Source: Planctomycetota bacterium
GTDB taxonomy: Bacteria; Planctomycetota; Planctomycetia; Gemmatales; Gemmataceae
Length of the DNA: 12,024 nucleotides
NCBI GenBank assembly: GCA_018970845.1
Contig: JAGWVO010000078.1
Location: 1-12,024, forward strand
Direction of reading: 5' to 3'
The notes under the pieces are model-generated. The model worked only from the letters and a program-made list of their open reading frames with translations. It did no database searches and was not told the origin of the DNA. The translations under genes and the position numbers were made by a program. Of the stretch, positions 1 to 8,296 are shown piece by piece. Numbering within the stretch: position 1 is the stretch's first letter; each line of letters opens with the position of its first letter.

Positions 1-1999
1 CCGCGTAGCGGTTGCCAATATCGAGCGCGTGCGGCATGCCCCTCCTGGGAACCATCAGCCAACCGAGGGCGAACGGGTTTCCCGAAACCGCGAAGGCGTG
101 TCCCTGGCTGCCGGGAAGGGAGAATCGCAGCTTCTTGTCCCATTGGTTTCCGGGCGACCTGCCGTGCACCTTGAGGCCGTTGGAACTCCATACGGCAACC
201 TCCCGGTTGTCGGGGCTCACATGAATGGAACCAACGGGCCCGACGACGCCGCCGGGCTTGTCCGGAAACTGGGTTGCCGTCAGCAGGTCCCAGGCGAAAA
301 CCCTTCCCGAGGCATCGCCCGAAATGACGGAACGAAGGTCGGGACTGATTGCCAAGGCGGTGACGGCGGAACGGTGGCCGTGGAGGGTGACCTGCCCGCT
401 GTTGAACTGGGAATTGAGAAAATGATGTTCCGGCCCCCTCAGGTCCCACCGGCACGCGCCGAGGTGTTGCAGGGCGATATCGGGCCGTCCCGCCTCCCAT
501 GCCCGTTCGGCTGACTGAAGTTGGTTGGCATAGGCCACCAATTCCGCCCGGTCGCGCTGCGCGGCGGCCAAGGATCTTTGATGTTCGGCCAAGGCGGCCT
601 TGGTGTCGGCCCGCAACCTTTGTTCGCTGGAATCGCGGGCCTTTTCCTCGGCCCGTTCACGCTCGGTGATGGCCCATAACCCTAGGCAGACCGAAACCGA
701 AGTCGCCAGCACGAGGATGGATGCCGTGACGGCCATGGCTGCCGCCAGCGAGCGGTTTCGCCTCGCCCAACGGGCAACTTGTCCGAAAAGGCCGGCGCGC
801 CTTATCGAAATAGGACGGTGGTTCATCCATGCGCCAAGGTCGTTTTCAAGGGCCTCGGCCGATGGATACCTTTCTGCCGGATCCTTGCACAGGCATTTAA
901 GACATATTTCTTCCAGTTCCAGGGGCAGGCCCGGGACAATCGATCCGGGACGGTCGGGCTGATCATGCCTGATGGCGTGAAGGACGGCCACGGCGTCATG
1001 GCCCGGAAACGGCCTCGCGCCGGTCAGGCATTCGTAGAGGATGGCGCCAAGGGCCCAGATATCCGCCTCGGGGCCGACGAAACGGGCCTTGTGGTCCGCC
1101 TGCTCGGGAGCCATGTAGGCGGGAGTGCCCATCAACGACTGGGTGACCGTCAGCGCCGTGTCTCCGCGCTTGGCCAATCCGAAGTCGATGACCTTCGCGA
1201 CGCCGTTCTCGTCGAAAAGGACATTGGAGGGCTTGAGGTCGCGATGGACGATTCCCAATGAATGCGCCGCCTGGATGGCGGAGGCCAACTCGGAAACCAG
1301 GCGGGCCGCATCGGCGGCTGGCATTGGGCCGCGCGACAACTTCCTTGCCAGGGTTTCTCCCGGCAGGTACTCGAGGGCGAGGAAGGGTGGCTCACCCTCG
1401 GGCGCGCCGAACTCATGGATTTGGACCACATGCCGGTGCCTGATCGAGGCGATCGCCTCCGCTTCCGAAAGGAACCTCAGCACATCGCGAGGGTCCACCC
1501 GGCCTTCATCGGTCTTCAACACCTTGAGGGCCACGAGCCGGTTGACCACCGCCTGCCTGGCCAGGTAGACGACGCTCATGCCGCCGCGGCCGATCTCGCC
1601 CATGCGATGGAAGGCGGGGCCCTGGCTACCGGGAATCGCGAGGCTTTGTTTCGCCGGCGGCGGGGAAGGCAGGGCCCAAGCCGGATAGTCGCGCGGGTTG
1701 ATCGTCTCGCCGGAGTTTCGCCTCAGCAGGACATCGGCATCGGCGAGTTGGGAGACGATCCCGGGATTCGAAGCCAGTCTTGGAAAGCTTTCAAGGTAAT
1801 GGCGGAACGGTTTGGGTGCTCCAAGCCGATGGTGGAAACGCAGGTCGATGGAAACGAGTTCGCCCAGCAGGGAAGCCGGGGAATCCTCAGAGAGAAAATC
1901 ACTGATTTCCGGCGATTCACCCCTGGCAAGGGCCCGGGCGAACGCCTCCGAAGCGGGGTGGGTTGTTTCGCCAAGGCCTTGGTCTTCGCTGATGCTCAT
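1..1999 (-). CDS. Membrane-anchored serine/threonine protein kinase with WD40-type C-terminus (3' end beyond window)
   Basis: A Hanks-type kinase, expected to phosphorylate Ser/Thr on proteins from the inner face of the membrane; the substrate is unknown. I read 666 codons before the window edge. Residues 44-75 hold the leader common in planctomycetal kinases (LLGELVSIDLRF ... YLESFP). The kinase domain spans about 132-393: glycine loop IGRGGMSVVY at 136-145, VALK lysine K159, HRDLKPSN at 252-259 (catalytic D254), DFG at 272-274, APE at 297-299. All core residues are present, so it should be active. A transmembrane segment lies at about 418-444, followed by a charged, probably coiled-coil stretch to about 490. 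A WD40-like blade (GHRSAVTALAISPD ... WDL) follows at about 541-572, and further degenerate blades probably continue outside. The ATG at 1999 has AAAGG five bases upstream. It starts 62 nt after the HEAT gene and may be the last gene of the operon or have its own promoter. Confidence 0.93.
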   Translation of the reverse strand, partial: MSISEDQGLGETTHPASEAFARALARGESPEISDFLSEDSPASLLGELVSIDLRFHHRLGAPKPFRHYLESFPRLASNPGIVSQLADADVLLRRNSGETINPRDYPAWALPSPPPAKQSLAIPGSQGPAFHRMGEIGRGGMSVVYLARQAVVNRLVALKVLKTDEGRVDPRDVLRFLSEAEAIASIRHRHVVQIHEFGAPEGEPPFLALEYLPGETLARKLSRGPMPAADAARLVSELASAIQAAHSLGIVHRDLKPSNVLFDENGVAKVIDFGLAKRGDTALTVTQSLMGTPAYMAPEQADHKARFVGPEADIWALGAILYECLTGARPFPGHDAVAVLHAIRHDQPDRPGSIVPGLPLELEEICLKCLCKDPAERYPSAEALENDLGAWMNHRPISIRRAGLFGQVARWARRNRSLAAAMAVTASILVLATSVSVCLGLWAITERERAEEKARDSSEQRLRADTKAALAEHQRSLAAAQRDRAELVAYANQLQSAERAWEAGRPDIALQHLGACRWDLRGPEHHFLNSQFNSGQVTLHGHRSAVTALAISPDLRSVISGDASGRVFAWDLLTATQFPDKPGGVVGPVGSIHVSPDNREVAVWSSNGLKVHGRSPGNQWDKKLRFSLPGSQGHAFAVSGNPFALGWLMVPRRGMPHALDIGNRYA

Positions 2000-2061
2000 A
2001 TGGGCCTTTATCCGTTGGCGAACCTCTCACGGTTATTCCATTCGCTTTTCCCGCGGTTGGC

Positions 2062-3660
2062 TCAGCCTTCCGCCGGAGGCATCGATTCCTCGGCCAGAAG
2101 GGCCAACGCCTCGCGGGCGTGATGGGCCACGATGGCATCGGGAGCGTCGGCCCGCGCGTCCACCTCCGGCCAAAGCAGGGTCAGGTTTTCCTCGGCGACC
2201 GCGTGAATGCTCAACAACGCTTGGTGTGGATCCGCGCTGGCCAGGCCCTTGCGGAAGACATCGAGGCTGGCCCTTTCGCCCAGGCGCGCGAGTGCCGCAC
2301 GCGCCGCGAATCGCACGGTGGCTTCCCGGTCGGTCCTCGCGGCCGCCAGGCTTGAGCGCACGCGGTCGAGGGCGATCGGCTCCTGCCAGCCCAAGCTGCT
2401 CACGGCGGCGGCGCGCACGGCCGCTTCCGGATCGCACGCCGCCTGCAGCAGCAATTCCTCCACTTCGGGTGAGGCATGACCCTTGAGCGACCTGAGCGCC
2501 GCCTCGTAGGGAAATTTCGGTTCGCCTGGACCCGCGGATGGTGCACGCCGGCCTGACGCCCGTTCGCCGGGATCCACATGGCCATGGATCCACATGCCCA
2601 GGAAACGCGCCGTGCCGTCGTCGCGGGATCGCGACAACAGGCTGATCGCGAAGTCCCTATGCTTGAGACGGTTGCCTGAAAGCAGGGGAATCAGCCAGCG
2701 GGCGGCATCGGCGCGGATGTCGTCGAGCGCCTTGAGTATTCCCAATTCCAGCGATTGATCCCGTGTTGGAAGCCTGGAGGCCAAAGGGGCGACGCATTGC
2801 TGCAGGAACCCGGATATTTCAGATTCAAGCACCGTCAACCGCGACGCCTGGAGTCGCCAGGCCTCGCGGGTTTCCTCCGAATCAGGGAGGAACGCCTCGT
2901 AGGCGGGAATCCGGCGGGTGATGCGGAGAGCCTCGGCGAGAAGCCGCACGCTGTCGGGATCATCGGGCCTGGGGTCGCTGTCCCAGTGGAACTCGACCAT
3001 TTCCCCCATGCGGGCCTCGGCCAGTCGGGCCGGATCGAGGCCTTGCCTCAACCCCTCGAGGGCCTGCCTGAGCACCCTCTTGGCCCGTGGGCATTCCGGA
3101 TGGGTCTGGTCCTTGAGGATGCCGCCGAACCCGATGAAGCAACAAATCTCGGCGGCGAGGTAGCTCGCCAGCGGGACATCCGGCGGCGATTCATCCGCCA
3201 ACTTCAGGAGGGATGGTAGGGCCTGCGAGCGGTTGAGCGCCCTGAGAGCGCCGGCAAGGTCCAGGCGGTACCAGAGCATTTCCAGCGGATCGCCGCTGAG
3301 TTTCCGCTCAAGGAGGCGCTCGAGAGTCCTGCCCGCGGAAACGGTGCCGATTTCGGCAAGCGCCCGGGCCTCGGAGACGAAACGAAGGCCGGGCTTGATC
3401 GAGGCCTCGGCGGCCTCCGGTCCGCGCTCGGCAAGGATTCGTTCGAGACGGGCGCGTGAGCGGGCGATGGCGGTCTCGTCGACAGGTTCCCCCTGGAATA
3501 TTTCAAAGTGCTGCCGGCAAACCGGCGAGAGGGAACCGCCATCGGAGGGACGGCGGGTCCGGCGAGCCACGCGGGCCAAGGCGACGGCCAGCGCGCCCGC
3601 GAGTGCGAGGCAGACCACCGTCGACATGACAAGCGCGTGAAACAGCATCGCCAGGATCAC
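2062..3660 (-). CDS. Membrane-anchored HEAT-repeat protein, function unknown
   Basis: A 532-residue protein that I cannot assign to a named family. Residues 5-29 form one hydrophobic N-terminal segment followed by an Arg-rich stretch (RVARRTRR), so the body probably lies in the cytoplasm behind a membrane anchor; an uncleaved signal is an alternative. The middle is helical and rich in Leu, Ala, Arg and Glu. Residues about 385-525 contain HEAT-like helical pairs (for example ACDPEAAVRAAAVSSLG and REATVRFAARAALARLG), which usually serve as protein-binding scaffolds. The GTG start at 3660-3658 overlaps the proA TGA as GTGA, suggesting translational coupling; an ATG four codons later is the alternative start. 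No catalytic motif is visible. The kinase gene follows directly, so a scaffold or signalling role is possible but is only inference from position. Confidence 0.85.
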   Translation of the reverse strand: MILAMLFHALVMSTVVCLALAGALAVALARVARRTRRPSDGGSLSPVCRQHFEIFQGEPVDETAIARSRARLERILAERGPEAAEASIKPGLRFVSEARALAEIGTVSAGRTLERLLERKLSGDPLEMLWYRLDLAGALRALNRSQALPSLLKLADESPPDVPLASYLAAEICCFIGFGGILKDQTHPECPRAKRVLRQALEGLRQGLDPARLAEARMGEMVEFHWDSDPRPDDPDSVRLLAEALRITRRIPAYEAFLPDSEETREAWRLQASRLTVLESEISGFLQQCVAPLASRLPTRDQSLELGILKALDDIRADAARWLIPLLSGNRLKHRDFAISLLSRSRDDGTARFLGMWIHGHVDPGERASGRRAPSAGPGEPKFPYEAALRSLKGHASPEVEELLLQAACDPEAAVRAAAVSSLGWQEPIALDRVRSSLAAARTDREATVRFAARAALARLGERASLDVFRKGLASADPHQALLSIHAVAEENLTLLWPEVDARADAPDAIVAHHAREALALLAEESMPPAEG

Positions 3661-4922
3661 CCCCGAGTCTGTCCGTTGCCCCTCACGACATATTTGTAGC
3701 TGGTGAGTTCCCTCAGGCCGCAGGGCCCCCGGGCATGGAATTTCCCCGTGCTGATGCCGATCTCGGCGCCCAAACCGAGTTCGCCACCATCGTGAAACCG
3801 TGTGCTCGCGTTGACCAGGACAGCCGCGGCATCGACCTCGCGGACGAACCTGCCGATGGCCTCGGGACTGGAACTGATGATGGCCTCGGAATGGCCCGAG
3901 CCGTGGGCCGAGATCCAGTCGATGGCCTCGCCGATCCCGTCGACCATCTTGACTCCCATCACCATGTCCAGATATTCCTTATCCCAATCCTCGTCTTCCG
4001 CGGGCGTCGCCGATGGCAGCAGGGGAAGCGAGCGGGGGCAGGCCCTGAGGTTCACCCCCCGCTCCCGGAGGGCCGCGCCGAGGTCGCCGAGGTGCCTGCG
4101 CGCCCAGTCGGCGTCGACGACCAGTTTCTCGGCGGCGTTGCAGGTGCCGGGCCGCTGGCATTTCGCGTCGATGACCACCCTGCGGGCCATCGACGGGTCC
4201 GCCGACGACTCGACATAAACATGGCAGTTGCCGTGGTAGTGCTTGAGCACCGGCATCCTCGCCTGCGCCTCGACGCGCCGGATGAGGTCTTCCCCGCCCC
4301 TGGGGATCACGAGGTCGATGGAATCCCCGCGGCCCAGCAGGTTGCCCACGAGTTCCCGGTCGGTTGTTCCGACGAATTGCACGGCATCGGCGGGGAGGCC
4401 GGCCTGGGCCAGGGAGTCGCGCGCCGCGTTGGCGAGGGCCCTGTTGCTTTCGAGGGCCTCGTTGCCACCCCTCAGGATGACGGCGTTCCCGGCCTTGACG
4501 CAAAGCCCGGCGGCGTCGGAAGTCACATTCGGCCGGGATTCGTAGATGAAAAGGATCACTCCCAGGGGCACGCCGACTTTTTCCACCCTCAGGCCATTCG
4601 GCCTGGACTCGGCCGTGCGGATCTCGCCGACGGGATCGGGCAGCTTGGCGATCTCCCGCAAGGCTCGGGCCATGCCGGCAAGGCGCGAATCATCGAGCCG
4701 AAGCCGGTCCAGCATGGCCATCGACAGCCTGGAGGAACGCTCCATGTCCGACTGGTTGGCGCGGAGAATGGCCGGCGCCTGCTGTTCCAAGGCGGCCGCG
4801 TGCAGTTCCAGCCAGCGGTTTTTCTGGGAGGTGGTGGCGTTGGCGAGCAGTCGGGCCGCGGAGCGGGCCCTCGCGCAAAGGGCCAGGCCGCTGGCTTCAA
4901 TGGTCTGAGGCGCCGCAACCAT
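3657..4922 (-). CDS. proA: Gamma-glutamyl phosphate reductase (glutamate-5-semialdehyde dehydrogenase)
   Basis: Second enzyme of proline biosynthesis: NADPH-dependent reduction of L-glutamyl 5-phosphate to glutamate 5-semialdehyde, in the cytoplasm. The 421-residue length is normal for ProA. Family landmarks are visible: IYESRPNVTSDAAGLC at about 126-141, KAGNAVILRGGNEA at about 143-156, IPRGGEDLI at 206-214, and the catalytic-cysteine motif CQRPGTCNAAE with Cys261. The C-terminal GLGAEIGISTGKFHARGP stretch is also typical. The ATG at 4922 follows a GGGGAACAGG-type ribosome site. It lies 42 nt downstream of cdaR and overlaps the HEAT gene by 2 nt. The usual partner proB (glutamate 5-kinase) is not in this window, which is a departure from the common proBA arrangement. 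Confidence 0.97.
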   Translation of the reverse strand: MVAAPQTIEASGLALCARARSAARLLANATTSQKNRWLELHAAALEQQAPAILRANQSDMERSSRLSMAMLDRLRLDDSRLAGMARALREIAKLPDPVGEIRTAESRPNGLRVEKVGVPLGVILFIYESRPNVTSDAAGLCVKAGNAVILRGGNEALESNRALANAARDSLAQAGLPADAVQFVGTTDRELVGNLLGRGDSIDLVIPRGGEDLIRRVEAQARMPVLKHYHGNCHVYVESSADPSMARRVVIDAKCQRPGTCNAAEKLVVDADWARRHLGDLGAALRERGVNLRACPRSLPLLPSATPAEDEDWDKEYLDMVMGVKMVDGIGEAIDWISAHGSGHSEAIISSSPEAIGRFVREVDAAAVLVNASTRFHDGGELGLGAEIGISTGKFHARGPCGLRELTSYKYVVRGNGQTRG

Positions 4923-4964
4923 GCCTGTTCCCCGTGATTCCGAATGAGCCGATGCCCAAATTTA

Positions 4965-5960
4965 TCACGGAATGGCAGGAACGCCCAGAGGTTTGGGAGT
5001 CGCCTCGACCGGCACGAGTTCGAACGAAACCTTGCCGGGAGGGTCTTGCGCGAGCGAGAAATCCTTGGGCAACTGGATCTGCACGGCTTCGACCCCGGGC
5101 CCGGGAAGGAACCGCCCGCTGGTGAGGTCGACGAAGGCGTGGACCCGGGGCGGATCGCCCTGGTCGGGCCCCTGAATCCTCAACTGCAGCTTTCCCGCGC
5201 GGTCGTCAAGGAACCTTGGCCTGAGGGTGAAGTTCGGCGGGCACAGGAACTGGACCGGCAAGTCCACCAGCGGGTAGATCCGCGGCGCCTGCGGATCGAT
5301 CCGCACGACGACGCTTTCGGGTTCCGGCGTGATGCCGACGCCGTCGATCTCACGGGGAAGCGGCAGTCGGGCGGGGCGGCCCGGGGTCAGCCCCATGAAT
5401 CCAAGCTCGTCGCGCGTCGGAAGCGTGACCGAGATCTCAAGCAGTCTCTCAAGCAGTTCACGCGGGCCGCGTACCCGCGCCGTCTCGGGCACCACCCTCA
5501 GGCGCGGCTCGAGCTCCTTGCTGGTCTCGACCCGCACCTTGAGGACCTTCTCCCCCAGCCTGCTCAAGGCCACGGGAACGCGGTTGCGCCCGTCGATGGG
5601 CGTGACCACGACGCCCGGCGGAACACGAAAATCGTGGGGTTCCACCCGGACCGAATCCTCGACGCGGTTGCGTTCCAGCTGGTCCTCGGGGATGGAGTAG
5701 TCGATTCCGACGGCCATCTCGTTTCGGCTGACGGCATCCTGGACTTCCCTGAGGCGGTTGGTCGGCCCCGTGAAGCTGACGCGGACCTGCGCCGCGGCTG
5801 GACTCTCCAACCTGTAGGAATCCGCGAGGCCGGGCGCGAGCCTGACGGTCACCGGGATGGAAATGTTGTCGAGGGTCTCGCGTTCCCGGCTGCGCGCGTA
5901 AAGCCACACGAACAGTGCCAAGGCGAAGGCCAGGGCCGCGGTGAGGAAACGGTCGGTCAT
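4965..5960 (-). CDS. cdaR: YbbR-domain protein CdaR, regulator of diadenylate cyclase
   Basis: A membrane-anchored extracytoplasmic protein that, in studied bacteria, binds and modulates the diadenylate cyclase CdaA. The 331-residue product has one N-terminal transmembrane segment (about residues 6-22, TAALAFALALFVWLYA), then a periplasmic part made of roughly three YbbR-like beta repeats with recurring 'V.V...G...', 'P..V.V.GP' patterns (for example VRVSFTGPTNRL and ARVRGPRELL). I chose the ATG at 5960 because it forms TGATG with the cdaA stop, follows GGAAGG, and places the membrane segment at the N-terminus. The same frame is open upstream to 6056, but that part is only out-of-frame cdaA sequence. 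Coupling to cdaA fits the known CdaA-CdaR pair. glmM, often next in other phyla, is absent here; proA follows instead. Confidence 0.9.
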   Translation of the reverse strand: MTDRFLTAALAFALALFVWLYARSRERETLDNISIPVTVRLAPGLADSYRLESPAAAQVRVSFTGPTNRLREVQDAVSRNEMAVGIDYSIPEDQLERNRVEDSVRVEPHDFRVPPGVVVTPIDGRNRVPVALSRLGEKVLKVRVETSKELEPRLRVVPETARVRGPRELLERLLEISVTLPTRDELGFMGLTPGRPARLPLPREIDGVGITPEPESVVVRIDPQAPRIYPLVDLPVQFLCPPNFTLRPRFLDDRAGKLQLRIQGPDQGDPPRVHAFVDLTSGRFLPGPGVEAVQIQLPKDFSLAQDPPGKVSFELVPVEATPKPLGVPAIP

Positions 5961-6817
5961 CAGCCTTCCCCCCGCGTGGCCTGGTCCTTCCGGGGCAGCG
6001 CGGCCATCACCAGCGACCGTCTCGCGGGCGCCGGGCTCGCGCGCGACGCGAGGCATTCGGCGAGCCTGCGGGAAACCCGCTCGCGGTCCACCGCCTCGAT
6101 CCGCCCCTCGAAGGCGATGGAGATCCTACCCGTTTCCTCGCTGACCACCATGGCAATGGCGTCGGTTTCCTCCGTGACTCCCTGCGCGGCCCTGTGCCTC
6201 ATCCCGTGCTGGTGCTGCAGGCCTTCCCCGGGAGAGCCAAGCGGAAGCTGGCAGCCGGCCGCGAGCAACCTGGAATGCCGAACGATGACCGCGCCGTCGT
6301 GGAGGGGGCTGTTCTTGAAAAAAACCGAGTGGAGCAGGGGCACGCTCAATTCGGCGTCCACGCGGGTTCCGTTTTCCACCAGGTCCTCGAGCGACTCGTC
6401 GCGTTCAATCACCACCAGGGCGCCCACGCCCTGCCTCGACAGGATGCCCGCGGCATCGGCCAGCGTGTCGGCGATGGCGCGAGGCCTCGCCTGGCTGAAG
6501 AGGCGCAGGAGGGGATAGCGGCCCAGGACGAGAAGGCCGCGCCTGAGTTCGGGCTGGAAGATGATCACCAGCGCGAGCACGCCGATCGTGAACAGGTAGT
6601 CGAGGACCTTCCCGATGACCGAAAGTTCCAGGGCGGCGACGATCGTCTGGGCCACGAGGAACATGATCGCGACCAGCAATGTCAGTCCGCGCACCACGCC
6701 GGCGCTCCGCGTCTTTCCCAAAAGGCGGAGGGCGCCGTAGACGGCCAGGGCCAAAAGCGCGACCTCGATCGCGTCACGCCAGGTCACGGAATCGACAAGC
6801 AGTCCCAGGGGTGTCAT
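5960..6817 (-). CDS. cdaA: Diadenylate cyclase CdaA (c-di-AMP synthase, DAC domain)
   Basis: Makes cyclic di-AMP from two ATP molecules at the inner membrane. The 285-residue protein shows the CdaA layout: three N-terminal transmembrane helices (about 15-33, 41-61 and 67-87), then a DAC (DisA_N) domain from about 105. The two signature motifs are present: DGA at 174-176 within SPLHDGAVIV, and RHR at 207-209 within GMRHRAAQGVTEETDA. The residue before RHR is Met206, where CdaA proteins commonly have Thr (GTRHRA). The C-terminal tail is Arg/Ala-rich. The ATG at 6817 overlaps the folP stop as ATGA, and the stop overlaps the cdaR start as TGATG, so folP-cdaA-cdaR should be translated together. 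DisA is ruled out by the membrane helices and the missing DNA-binding region. Confidence 0.96.
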   Translation of the reverse strand: MTPLGLLVDSVTWRDAIEVALLALAVYGALRLLGKTRSAGVVRGLTLLVAIMFLVAQTIVAALELSVIGKVLDYLFTIGVLALVIIFQPELRRGLLVLGRYPLLRLFSQARPRAIADTLADAAGILSRQGVGALVVIERDESLEDLVENGTRVDAELSVPLLHSVFFKNSPLHDGAVIVRHSRLLAAGCQLPLGSPGEGLQHQHGMRHRAAQGVTEETDAIAMVVSEETGRISIAFEGRIEAVDRERVSRRLAECLASRASPAPARRSLVMAALPRKDQATRGEG

Positions 6818-7668
6818 CCGCCGGCCCCCCTGATGGCCGTGACAACTTTCACCAGGTCGACGGCCTCCGGGACATCGTGGACCCGGATCATGTCCGCTTC
6901 CCCCCGCGCCAAGGCCACGGCCTGGGCCGCCAGTGTGCCGGCGAGCCTTTCGCCCACGGGCCGCCCGGTGATGGCGCCAAGGAACGACTTTCGCGACACG
7001 CCGAGAAGCACCGGCAGGCCCGGGCGACGCAATTCCGACAGCCTGCCGAGCAGGCCGAGGTTGTGCCCGAGCGACTTGCCGAAGCCGATGCCGGGATCCA
7101 GCGCGACGCAGGTCCGAGCGACGCCCGCCGCGAGGGCCTTGCCGAGCCGTTCCTCGAGGTGGCCCACCACCTCGCCGACCACATCGGCATAGGCCGGGGC
7201 TTGTTGCATCGTGGATGGGGTGCCTCTCATGTGCATGAGCACGAGTCCCGCCCCCGTATCAGCGGCGACCCGCGCCATGTCCGGATCCCCAAGCGCGGAG
7301 ACATCGTTGATGATGGAGGCCCCGGCGTCCACGGCCTCCCGGGCCACCGAGGCCTTCATCGTGTCAACGGAGATCGGCAAGCCCGGGTGCTCGCGCGCCA
7401 GTTCCCGGATCACCGGGACCACCCTTCGAGACTCCTCGGCGGCATCAACCGGAGCGGCACCCGGCCTGGTGGATTCGCCGCCGATGTCGAGGATGTCGGC
7501 TCCCTCCCGAACCATGCGCCCCGCCAGTTCAACGGATTGGGCCATGGAGGGGGTTCCGCCTGAAAAACTGTCGGGAGTCGCGTTCACGACTCCCATGACG
7601 AGGGGCCGGCCACCGGCGAGCAGGTCGCGGCCGCGGATGATCCAGCGGACGGGCGGGAAGCCTACCAC
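6814..7668 (-). CDS. folP: Dihydropteroate synthase
   Basis: Condenses p-aminobenzoate with dihydropterin pyrophosphate in folate synthesis; the target of sulfonamides. The 284-residue length fits the family. Motifs in order: VMGVVNATPDSFSGG at 24-38, GADILDIGGESTRPG at 56-70, ISVDT at 99-103, IINDVSAL at 119-126, LDPGIGFGKS at 190-199, GVSRKSFLG at 223-231, RVHD at 262-265. The reading frame stays open upstream to 8406, but that is shadow of the lptE region. The start must lie before the VMGVVN strand, and the only suitable codon is GTG at 7668, preceded by GGAAAAG. It overlaps the lptE end by 7 nt. It ends in an ATGA overlap with cdaA; folP next to cdaA is seen in several phyla, as far as I recall. 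Confidence 0.96.
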   Translation of the reverse strand: MVGFPPVRWIIRGRDLLAGGRPLVMGVVNATPDSFSGGTPSMAQSVELAGRMVREGADILDIGGESTRPGAAPVDAAEESRRVVPVIRELAREHPGLPISVDTMKASVAREAVDAGASIINDVSALGDPDMARVAADTGAGLVLMHMRGTPSTMQQAPAYADVVGEVVGHLEERLGKALAAGVARTCVALDPGIGFGKSLGHNLGLLGRLSELRRPGLPVLLGVSRKSFLGAITGRPVGERLAGTLAAQAVALARGEADMIRVHDVPEAVDLVKVVTAIRGAGG

Positions 7669-8279
7669 GGCTTTTCCATCATGCGGGTGACCTGCCCCGC
7701 GATGCGGTCGAAGTTCATCTGCCTGGCCGTGCTGGTCGACTGCCCCAATTCGGGAATGAAGCTGCCCGTGGAGGTGATCCGCACGGGCACGGGTTCCGGC
7801 GCGCCGGGTTCGGGCAGGTTGAACGCCGCGTTGGGGGCGTCGAGGTCCTTGCGACGGGGTTGGCTCAGGATCTCGCCCGTTCGAAGATCCTTCCAGACGA
7901 CATCCACGGCGAGATAGGTCTCCGCCTCGCGGACTTCGTTCAACTGGTTGCGGTTGATGATGCCCTTGCTGTAGCTCACGATGGTTCCCGACAGCTCGGT
8001 GTCGGCGTCGGCGTTCGCCGGGACAACCTTGAACGGGGTTTTCGACTCGATTTCGCGGACGATCGCCAGCGTCAGCTCGTTTTCCACGCCGTTGAGGCCC
8101 TGATAGACCTGCGTGTTGTTCTTGAAGACCGGAACACGGACGGTTCTTATCGAGGCCTCGTAGTTGGGCCTGGTGGTGTACCTGCCCAGGTTGAGGTGGC
8201 CATCCCATGTCTGGCAGCCGGTCAGGACCAGGCCGCCGGCCAGGGCCGCGAGCAGCGCCAGTGAGAATCGGGGTCGCAT
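7662..8279 (-). CDS. lptE: LptE-like outer-membrane lipoprotein (LPS assembly)
   Basis: LptE plugs the LptD barrel and helps insert lipopolysaccharide into the outer leaflet of the outer membrane. The 205-residue product begins with a lipoprotein signal (hydrophobic LALLAALAGGLVLTGC, lipobox LTGC, lipidated Cys22). The mature part fits the LptE fold: IRTVRVPVFKNNT near the start of the domain, then a helix (NGVENELTLAIVREIES), then strands with ADTELSGTIVSYSKG and AVDVVWKDLRTGE. The ATG at 8279 follows GAGGA with good spacing; the frame is open further upstream, but a lipoprotein signal right at this Met decides the start. It lies 17 nt after the BamD-like gene and overlaps folP. LptD is not in this window. 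Assignment rests on pattern and size, because LptE is poorly conserved. Confidence 0.82.
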   Translation of the reverse strand: MRPRFSLALLAALAGGLVLTGCQTWDGHLNLGRYTTRPNYEASIRTVRVPVFKNNTQVYQGLNGVENELTLAIVREIESKTPFKVVPANADADTELSGTIVSYSKGIINRNQLNEVREAETYLAVDVVWKDLRTGEILSQPRRKDLDAPNAAFNLPEPGAPEPVPVRITSTGSFIPELGQSTSTARQMNFDRIAGQVTRMMEKPW

Positions 8280-8296
8280 GTCGTGGTCCTCGGGAT

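Noticed and set aside
1262..2122. 286-residue plus-strand open frame
   Set aside because: It is antisense to the kinase domain coding region and has the composition of a shadow frame.
3735..4937. 400-residue plus-strand open frame
   Set aside because: It is fully antisense to proA, which is unmistakable. There is no sensible domain pattern or ribosome site.
4944..6518. 524-residue plus-strand open frame
   Set aside because: It lies antisense to cdaR and cdaA, which have clear family motifs. Its translation is Arg/Gly/Asp-rich with no recognisable domain; long antisense frames are expected in GC-rich DNA.
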